Of a stretch of 64,000 nucleotides of DNA, positions 58,525-64,000 are shown one piece after another; position 1 is the stretch's first letter, and each line of letters begins with the position of its first letter. The stretch lies in assembly GCA_965263165.1 (NCBI GenBank), contig OZ253584.1, positions 1,178,001 to 1,242,000 on the forward strand. Reading direction: 5' to 3'. A program made the translations under genes and the position numbers. Source of the stretch: SAR202-VII-2 sp965263165. Lineage in GTDB: Bacteria; Chloroflexota; Dehalococcoidia; Lucifugimonadales; SAR202-VII-2. Below the pieces are notes generated by a model, which did no database searches, was not told the origin of the DNA, and saw only the letters and a list, made by a program, of their open reading frames with translations.

Positions 58525-59646
58525 ATGAGTATGGTGAGGCGTTTCGTTCTGCTGGCGCTCGTTTTGATTGGGGTTGTGGTGGCTGCTTGCGGCGCCGATC
58601 CGACCCCCGTTCCCACGACGGCCTCGACCGTGGTGCCACCTCCCACGGCGACCGCGGTTCCAACCGCGACGGCCTCTCCTGTCCCGACCGCCGCGGCCTC
58701 TCCGGTCCCTAGCGCCGCGCCAACGCTGGCGCCGCCGCGGCCCGCACTGGCAACAGCGACCCCATCACCAACAGCGACCCCCCCACCTACCAGACGACCC
58801 GACCCCACGGTCAGCTTGTTCCCCCTGGAAATCAAGGATGGAACAGGCGAGACCATCATCTTCGATGCGCCGCCGCAGCGTATCGTGTCGTTCTCCGCGG
58901 CCAACACTGAAATCATGTTTGCTCTGGGTCTCGGCGACAGGGTCGTGGGGCGCGACGCTTTCTCTGACTACCCGGTGGAAGCGCTGGACGTCCCCTCGGT
59001 GGGAAACGCTTTCGCCCTTAATCTCGAGCTGATCGTGTCCCTGGCGCCGGACCTGGTTTTCATCAGCTTCGAGGGTCCCAAGGAGAAACTGAGAGGGGCC
59101 GGCCTGCGGCCCCTGTTCATTCCACCCCCGGACACGCTGGAGGGCGTCCTCCAGGACATCAGGGTAACGGGGCAAATCATGGGCCGCCCCGGGGAGGCCG
59201 CGTCCCTGGCGGCCCAGATCGAGCAGGAGATACAGGACGTCGAGAATCTGCTCAGAGACGTTGGCCCAGGCCCCCGCGTGTACTACGAACTCGACCCCGG
59301 CCTCTGGACGGTCGGCCCGGCGACCTTCATCGGCGACATGATTTCGATCGCAAAGGCTCAGAACGTGGCTGCCGCCGCCGGGGGGCAATACCCACAGCTC
59401 TCCAACGAATACCTGGTGGCGCAGGACCCCGAGGTCATTCTCCTAGCGGACTCGAGCGAGCTGGGCGGCCACGGGGACGAGACTCCGGAGTCGGTGGCGG
59501 CCCGGCCTGGATGGAGCAACATCACGGCGGTCAGGGAGGGCAGCATCCGTCCCGTAAACCCGTCGCTCCTCTCGCGGCCGGGGCCTCGGATAGGACAAGG
59601 GCTGCGGCACATGGCCGAGTTGATCCACCCGGAGCTGTTCCCCTAG
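58525..59646 (+). CDS. btuF: Vitamin B12 ABC transporter substrate-binding lipoprotein
   Basis: Product of 373 residues. Signal peptide with lipobox VAAC, an unusually long Pro/Thr/Ala-rich linker (about residues 25-90), then a TroA/BtuF-type domain beginning near IKDGTGETIIFDAPPQRIVSFSAANTEI. ATG 58525 has AAGGAGG upstream; the reading frame continues back into the riboswitch, which is rejected as coding. The cobalamin riboswitch, not just homology, supports B12 as the ligand. The permease gene follows 6 bp downstream. Confidence 0.9.
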   Translation: MSMVRRFVLLALVLIGVVVAACGADPTPVPTTASTVVPPPTATAVPTATASPVPTAAASPVPSAAPTLAPPRPALATATPSPTATPPPTRRPDPTVSLFPLEIKDGTGETIIFDAPPQRIVSFSAANTEIMFALGLGDRVVGRDAFSDYPVEALDVPSVGNAFALNLELIVSLAPDLVFISFEGPKEKLRGAGLRPLFIPPPDTLEGVLQDIRVTGQIMGRPGEAASLAAQIEQEIQDVENLLRDVGPGPRVYYELDPGLWTVGPATFIGDMISIAKAQNVAAAAGGQYPQLSNEYLVAQDPEVILLADSSELGGHGDETPESVAARPGWSNITAVREGSIRPVNPSLLSRPGPRIGQGLRHMAELIHPELFP

Positions 59647-59652
59647 AGGGCC

Positions 59653-60753
59653 ATGAAGGTCAAACCTGCCGTCAATCCTGTACCTGAGCCGCTGGCCGGG
59701 ACCGCAATCTCGGCGGCGCTGCCCGCGCCGCGGTTTCCGTGGCCTCGCCTGCTCATTAGCCTGGCGGTCGTGATGGCCCTTGCGATGGTCGCCGCGTCGC
59801 TGGGATCGGTCTCGATACCGCTGGGAGACGCCGTGCGCATCGCTCTGGATCGGCTGCCGGGTGTCGACTTCACAGCCACCTGGCCGCAGACCTGGGACAC
59901 CATTCTCTGGCAACTGAGGTTTCCCCGGGTGATTCTGGCCATCCTGGTGGGGGCGAGCCTGGGTTTGGCGGGGGCCACCTACCAGGGTGTGTTCCGCAAC
60001 CCGCTGGCGGACCCCTACCTCATCGGCGTCGCGTCAGGGGCGGGCCTGGGGGCAACGATCGTCATCGTGTCCCCAATTCCGACCTTCGTCGGGGGCGTTA
60101 GTCTTGTGCCCTTGGCCGCCTTCGCCGGTGGGCTGATAACGATGATCATAGCCTACATGGCAGCCCACCTCGATGGCGCTACGCCGGTTACGGTCCTCAT
60201 CCTGGCCGGTGTGGCGGTGGCCTCCTTGGCATCGGCCCTGACAACCTTTCTAATGATCGTCATAAGCCCGGATGTGAGGCCGGTGCTATGGTGGCTGCTG
60301 GGGACGTTCAATGGCGCAACGTGGCGGCAGATCCTGATTCTCCTTCCCTACTTTGCATTGGCGGCGGTCGTGATCCTGCCCCACGCCCGCCTGCTGAACG
60401 TGCTCCAGCTTGACCGCGACCAGGCGACTCAGTTGGGCATCAACGTTGAGCGCACGAACCTGGTTCTCCTTGCTGCTGCCTCGCTGGCGACGGCTGCGGC
60501 GGTGTCGTTCAGCGGGCTTATCCTGTTCGTCGGGCTGGTCGCTCCCCACGTGGCGAGGCTCATCTGGGGACCGAACCACCGGGCGCTGCTGCCCATGGCC
60601 ATGCTGGTGGGAGCCGGCTTTCTGGTGCTGGCCGATCTTGGCTCGCGCATGGTGTTGCAGCCGCAGGAGATTCCCATCGGCGTTATTACGTCACTGGTCG
60701 GCGCTCCCTTCTTCGTCTATCTGCTGCGCCGGGCGCGGCAGTGGAGGGTTTGA
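59653..60753 (+). CDS. btuC: B12 ABC transporter permease (FecCD/BtuC type)
   Basis: Product of 366 residues with about ten hydrophobic segments. Family landmarks: LRFPRVILAILVGASLGLAG, TYQGVFRNPLADPYLIGVASG and the C-terminal GLVAPHVARLIWG followed by GELRIPIGVIT-like EIPIGVITSLVGAPFF. It forms the dimeric channel for substrate delivered by BtuF. The ATPase gene starts one base after its stop codon, so expression is tightly coupled. Confidence 0.9.
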   Translation: MKVKPAVNPVPEPLAGTAISAALPAPRFPWPRLLISLAVVMALAMVAASLGSVSIPLGDAVRIALDRLPGVDFTATWPQTWDTILWQLRFPRVILAILVGASLGLAGATYQGVFRNPLADPYLIGVASGAGLGATIVIVSPIPTFVGGVSLVPLAAFAGGLITMIIAYMAAHLDGATPVTVLILAGVAVASLASALTTFLMIVISPDVRPVLWWLLGTFNGATWRQILILLPYFALAAVVILPHARLLNVLQLDRDQATQLGINVERTNLVLLAAASLATAAAVSFSGLILFVGLVAPHVARLIWGPNHRALLPMAMLVGAGFLVLADLGSRMVLQPQEIPIGVITSLVGAPFFVYLLRRARQWRV

Positions 60754-60754
60754 G

Positions 60755-61675
60755 ATGGGCGAGGTTCGGAACGGCAATGGCCGGGCGCCCATGCTGGCGG
60801 TGGAGGGCCTCCGTTTTGGCTACAAGAACGCGCCTGTCCTAGCTGGAGTCGACTTGACCGTCGGCCCTGGTGAGACGGTGGGGGTCGTGGGTCCGAACGG
60901 CGCCGGCAAATCGACGCTGATCAGCCTAATCAGCGGCGCTCTTTCGACCGAGCAGGGACGCATCGCGATGGACGGCCGCGACGCCAGGCGGATGTCGCCG
61001 CGGGAGCGGGCCGGCATGGTTGCCGTCGTGCCGCAGAGCCCCGTGTTCCCCGGGAACTTCACGGCCCTGGACCTGGTGCTCATGGGCCGGACGCCGCACA
61101 TGCGGTTGCTCCAGTGGGAGAGCGAGTCCGATGTGCGCCTGGCTCAACAGGCTATGGAGGAGACCGGCTGCCTGCCGCTGGCCGGCCGCAGAGTGGACAG
61201 CCTGTCCGGGGGAGAGCGGCAGCGGATCCTGGTGGCCCGCGCCCTGGTTCAGGAGGCGCCGTTGCTTCTGTTGGACGAGCCGACGGCCAATCTGGACCTG
61301 GCCCATCAGACGGGGATACTGGACCTGGCGCGTGAGGCGCAGGCGGGCAGGGGCGGCTCTGTGCTCATGGCCATCCACGATCTGTCGTTGGCGGCCCAGT
61401 ACTGCGACCGCATCGCCTTCCTGCACCAGGGCCGGGTCTTCGTTGACGGAACGCCCGCCGAGGTGATCACCGAGGATACGGTCCGCTTGGTCTACGGCGC
61501 CGATGTCGCGGTGATTACGCATCCCATCGCGGGAACGCCGGTCGTTTTGCCTGTGGCAAGGGTCGTGAATGGCCAAACGGCGCCCGGTCAGGGCGGGGGC
61601 AAGCAGTTGGCGCCCACGCGCAATGGCCGCGAGCCGGCGCAGGTTGAAGCGCGAGGAGCGCCCCCCGTACACTGA
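60755..61675 (+). CDS. btuD: B12 ABC transporter ATPase
   Basis: Product of 306 residues from ATG 60755. Walker A GPNGAGKST, Q-loop VPQSPVFPGN, signature LSGGERQRILVARALVQ, Walker B LLLLDEPTANLD, and switch His in MAIHDLSLAA. A C-terminal extension of about 45 residues after the ATPase core (Pro/Gly/Arg-rich) is not typical and has no recognised domain. A longer frame back to 60410 overlaps btuC and is rejected. Confidence 0.9.
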   Translation: MGEVRNGNGRAPMLAVEGLRFGYKNAPVLAGVDLTVGPGETVGVVGPNGAGKSTLISLISGALSTEQGRIAMDGRDARRMSPRERAGMVAVVPQSPVFPGNFTALDLVLMGRTPHMRLLQWESESDVRLAQQAMEETGCLPLAGRRVDSLSGGERQRILVARALVQEAPLLLLDEPTANLDLAHQTGILDLAREAQAGRGGSVLMAIHDLSLAAQYCDRIAFLHQGRVFVDGTPAEVITEDTVRLVYGADVAVITHPIAGTPVVLPVARVVNGQTAPGQGGGKQLAPTRNGREPAQVEARGAPPVH

Positions 61676-61721
61676 ACGAACGACTGTCGCAGTGAGGGAA
61701 GGGCCTTCGCGGAGGGCGTTA

Positions 61722-62186
61722 ATGCAAGAAGGACTTGAGGTTGATGGCTTGGTGGACAACGCGCGAACCTTCACGTTCGAGGCCATGGCTAAGTTGCCGG
61801 GCCAGATCGAGGACGTGTCGGCGGTGTCCGGGGGCAGGCAGGGTGGCGCCGTGACGCTAGCCGACCTGATTGGGGCATCGCAACCGCGCGAGGATGGCAG
61901 ATACATAACGCTGCATGCCGACGACTACACCGCCAGCGTGCCTCTTTCGGCGGTGGCCGACCATGCCCTGCTCGTTTACCGGCTCAACGACGCGCCGCTG
62001 CCCGCCGCGAAGGGCGGCCCCGTCCGTTTTCTGATCCCTGACGTGTCGGCGTGCGGCACTGACGAAGTGGACCAGTGCGCCAGCGTCAAGCATCTCCAGC
62101 GGATTACCGTCACGGCTGAGAGGGGGCAAGACTCCCGCCCCACGAGCCGCGTGCAGCATGTGGAGCTGCACACCAAGGAGAGGTAG
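61722..62186 (+). CDS. Molybdopterin-binding oxidoreductase-fold domain protein
   Basis: Product of 154 residues from ATG 61722 (GGAGGG upstream). It shows FTFEAMAKLPGQ, VTLADLI, YITLHADDYTASVPL, LVYRLNDAPLPAAKGGPVRFLIPD and the end VKHLQRITV, a pattern of sulfite oxidase-fold (Oxidored_molyb) domains. The usual N-terminal part with the Mo-coordinating Cys is absent, so it may be a stand-alone small member or a truncated one. Molybdenum cofactor genes moaA and moaC are elsewhere in the window. Binding of cofactor is uncertain. Confidence 0.65.
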   Translation: MQEGLEVDGLVDNARTFTFEAMAKLPGQIEDVSAVSGGRQGGAVTLADLIGASQPREDGRYITLHADDYTASVPLSAVADHALLVYRLNDAPLPAAKGGPVRFLIPDVSACGTDEVDQCASVKHLQRITVTAERGQDSRPTSRVQHVELHTKER

Positions 62187-62320
62187 CGCCGCCCGCTCAC
62201 TGGATAGCGGAGGCGCCCGCGCCTTCGCGTGAGCCGAGGGATCGCCGCAGGGCGGCGCGTAGGTAGCTACCATTGGGCGCCGCCTGCAGGGGCGGAAGTC
62301 TGGCGCAGAGGACGGAACCC

Positions 62321-63019
62321 ATGAAACGAGTGTGGGTGTTGCAACACGCCCAGGTGGAAACGCTGGGCATCATCGCCGAGGCCCTCGACTCCGTCGGGGC
62401 GGTACCGGAGTATGTTCCAACCTTCGACGGTGCCCCTGTCCCGCTAGACATGAGCGAGGCGGCGGGCGTCATCGCCATGGGCGGCCCGATGGGCGTCTAT
62501 GAGCAGGAGACCTACCCGTTCCTCACCGGCGAGATGCGTCTCTTGCGGCAGGCCGTGGAGGCGGGCAAGCCAGCGTTGGGCGTCTGCCTGGGGGGCCAAC
62601 TCCTCGCTGGGGCGCTCGGGGCGCCGGTGAGCAGGGGGCGGACGGAAATTGGGTGGTTTCCCGTCACGTTGACAGGCGACGCCGGTGCCGACCCTCTCTG
62701 GCGGGACGCGCCATCGCCTTTCACCAGCCTTCTGTGGCACGGCGATGTCTTTGCGCTGCCGGAGGGCGCGGTGTCCCTGGCGGCGACGGAGTTGGTGGCG
62801 CCTCAGGCGTTTCGCTACGGCTCCAGCGCCTACGGCTTCCTCTTCCATATGGAATACACGGAGGACATGATCCGAGGCATGGTGGAGTCCTTCCCGGAGG
62901 AGCTGGAGTTGGCCGGCGTCAGCGGAGAGACGCTCCTGACTGACATTGGTCTCCATCTGGAGAAGCTGAACGCGTTGGGTGGAACCGTGTTCAGGCGGTG
63001 GGCGCGTCTGCTGGCCTAG
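62321..63019 (+). CDS. Class I glutamine amidotransferase
   Basis: Product of 232 residues. Nucleophile C89 in GVCLGGQLLA, with His176 and Glu178 in LFHMEYTED, completing the triad; MGGPMGVYE is the oxyanion-side motif. No synthetase partner domain is fused or adjacent, so it is of the GuaA-like stand-alone class whose acceptor substrate is unknown. ATG 62321 follows GGAACCC. Nothing else of note. Confidence 0.85.
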   Translation: MKRVWVLQHAQVETLGIIAEALDSVGAVPEYVPTFDGAPVPLDMSEAAGVIAMGGPMGVYEQETYPFLTGEMRLLRQAVEAGKPALGVCLGGQLLAGALGAPVSRGRTEIGWFPVTLTGDAGADPLWRDAPSPFTSLLWHGDVFALPEGAVSLAATELVAPQAFRYGSSAYGFLFHMEYTEDMIRGMVESFPEELELAGVSGETLLTDIGLHLEKLNALGGTVFRRWARLLA

Positions 63020-63105
63020 GCCAGCCACCCCCTCCACTGAGAAGACGACTCTCGCTGGCGGGCTGACGCAGGGCGGCTGGGGAACCGAAAGCCCTTCACC
63101 CAACC

Positions 63106-63134
63106 TTGTTCGTCTGAGGGCATGGGACTATACT
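63106..63134 (+). promoter_or_regulatory. Candidate promoter for the terminal amidohydrolase gene
   Basis: TTGTTC (63106-63111), 17-bp spacer, TATACT (63129-63134), 24 bp upstream of the start at 63158. Confidence 0.55.
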
Positions 63135-63157
63135 CCGGCCACCGCTGGGGAGGTGGA

Positions 63158-64000
63158 ATGATGCCCACGATTGACGCCGATGCCCACGTCGTAGAGAACG
63201 AACACACCTGGGACTACATGGACCCCTCGGACGGCCATCTCCGGCCCTACGTGGTCGCGCCCGAAACGCCCGGGCGCGGCAGCGGGAGATTCTGGCTCAT
63301 CGACGGCAAGGTGCGCGGACTGCGCCAGGTGATCAACGACGACAAGATGGCCGAACTCAAGAAGAACACGGGAAGGAACGTGGAAACGTCGAGGGCCACC
63401 CGGCAGATGGAAAACGTAGCGGCCCGCATCCAGCACATGGACGAGTTGGGCATTGACATCCAGGTGCTGCAGCCGACCATATTTCTGGAACAGGTGGCCG
63501 ACCGCGTGGAGGTTGAAGTGGCCCTGTGCAGGGCCTACAACCGCTGGCTCGCCGACATCTGGTCGCAGGGGAAGGGCCGCCTGCGCTGGGTGGCCGTGGT
63601 TCCCCTGCTGGCGATGGACGAGGCGCTGAGGGAGCTGCGGACGGCAGTCGGGAACGGGGCCTGCGGAGTGCTGATGCGGAGCCTGGAGGCCGAGAAGACG
63701 CTGCTGGATCCCTACTTCTTCCCGCTCTATGAAGAGGTCAGCCGGCTCGATATACCGGTAGTGGTGCACGTGGGCAACAACTCCGCAAGCATGGTTGACT
63801 TCTATCGCCGGGACCTGGGGCTGTCCAGATCGGGGTTCGTGGTCTTTCGCCTTCAGACCGTGGGGGCCTTCCATTCGCTGATCATCAGCGAGTTGCCAAA
63901 GCAGTTTCCCCGCCTGCGCTTCGCCTTCCTGGAGGCAGGGGCGCAATGGATGCCGTTTGCCATCCACGACCTGCGTAGACGTATGCTCGGGCGGCTGGGA
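63158..64000 (+). CDS. Amidohydrolase_2 family protein, cut by window end
   Basis: 281 codons are present and the frame is open at the window edge. Metal motif DADAHVVENEHTW at the start, then LGIDIQVLQPTIFLEQV, WVAVVPL, IPVVVHVG and LRFAFLEAGAQWMPF. It belongs to the same superfamily as the gene at 30131 but to a different branch (the LEAGAQWMP segment recalls aminocarboxymuconate-semialdehyde decarboxylase-like enzymes). ATG ATG at 63158/63161 has GGGGAGG upstream. The final metal-binding Asp region is beyond the window. Confidence 0.75.
   Translation, partial: MMPTIDADAHVVENEHTWDYMDPSDGHLRPYVVAPETPGRGSGRFWLIDGKVRGLRQVINDDKMAELKKNTGRNVETSRATRQMENVAARIQHMDELGIDIQVLQPTIFLEQVADRVEVEVALCRAYNRWLADIWSQGKGRLRWVAVVPLLAMDEALRELRTAVGNGACGVLMRSLEAEKTLLDPYFFPLYEEVSRLDIPVVVHVGNNSASMVDFYRRDLGLSRSGFVVFRLQTVGAFHSLIISELPKQFPRLRFAFLEAGAQWMPFAIHDLRRRMLGRLG

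Noticed and set aside
1..64000. tRNA or rRNA genes
   Set aside because: I scanned for T-loop-like GTTCRANYC words with matching acceptor stems and for rRNA-like conserved stretches and found none I could support. A covariance-model scan would be decisive.

Overview
The window is a GC-rich bacterial chromosome segment. Gene families (DUF502, DUF2203, EtfAB, an EF-G-like GTPase, split methylmalonyl-CoA mutase, LigJ-like and other amidohydrolases, several bicupins, a class III CoA-transferase, YhaN/YhaO) and the loose, paralogue-rich layout suggest a Chloroflexota/Dehalococcoidia-like (SAR202-type) heterotroph. No rRNA or other phylogenetic marker was tested, so this is inference. I found no rRNA, tRNA or CRISPR array.

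Layout. 0-7 kb: a DUF502 membrane protein, then a minus-strand signalling operon (STAS antagonist, REC-PP2C phosphatase, RsbW-like kinase, periplasmic-binding lipoprotein, sensor histidine kinase), which reads as a phosphorelay feeding a partner switch. 7-14 kb: ogt-like gene, dnaE, etfBA. 13.7-15.3 kb: no convincing gene, but tandem repeat units with GTTAC/GTCG arrays spaced 10-11 bp and palindromes. 15.5-18.4 kb: a lower-GC islet with a winged-helix/PD-(D/E)xK-like protein convergent with a Ser/Thr kinase plus TIM-barrel-like pair. 18.7-23.7 kb: bicupin, EutA-like protein, EF-G-like GTPase. 23.7-30.1 kb: a yhaO-yhaN repair module bounded by 57-bp direct repeats, with yhaO split by an IS1182-type element. 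30-42 kb: amidohydrolase, repeat-containing lipoprotein, M20 hydrolase, PfkB-like protein, methyltransferase, aldo/keto reductase, tandem SDR duplicates, DUF2203, second bicupin, MBL hydrolase. 42-46 kb: moaC, rnhA, moaA, rdgB and methylmalonyl-CoA mutase large subunit. 46.6-53.3 kb: LacD-like aldolase, pfkA, pheS, a CADD-like protein, pheT. 53.4-58 kb: SDR, BNR-repeat protein, CoA-transferase, third bicupin. 58-61.7 kb: cobalamin riboswitch and btuFCD. 61.7-64 kb: molybdopterin-fold protein, glutamine amidotransferase, and an amidohydrolase running off the end.

Two cofactor themes recur. Cobalamin: riboswitch plus btuFCD, a B12-dependent mutase and an EutA-type reactivase homologue. Molybdopterin: moaA, moaC and a sulfite-oxidase-fold fragment. 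The least explained parts are the helically phased repeat arrays with their dispersed palindrome family, the adjacent kinase/TIM-barrel/nuclease-like islet, the direct-repeat-bounded yhaON module, and four enzymes in which a family-defining residue is replaced (ogt-like, PfkB-like, SDR, bicupin 2).
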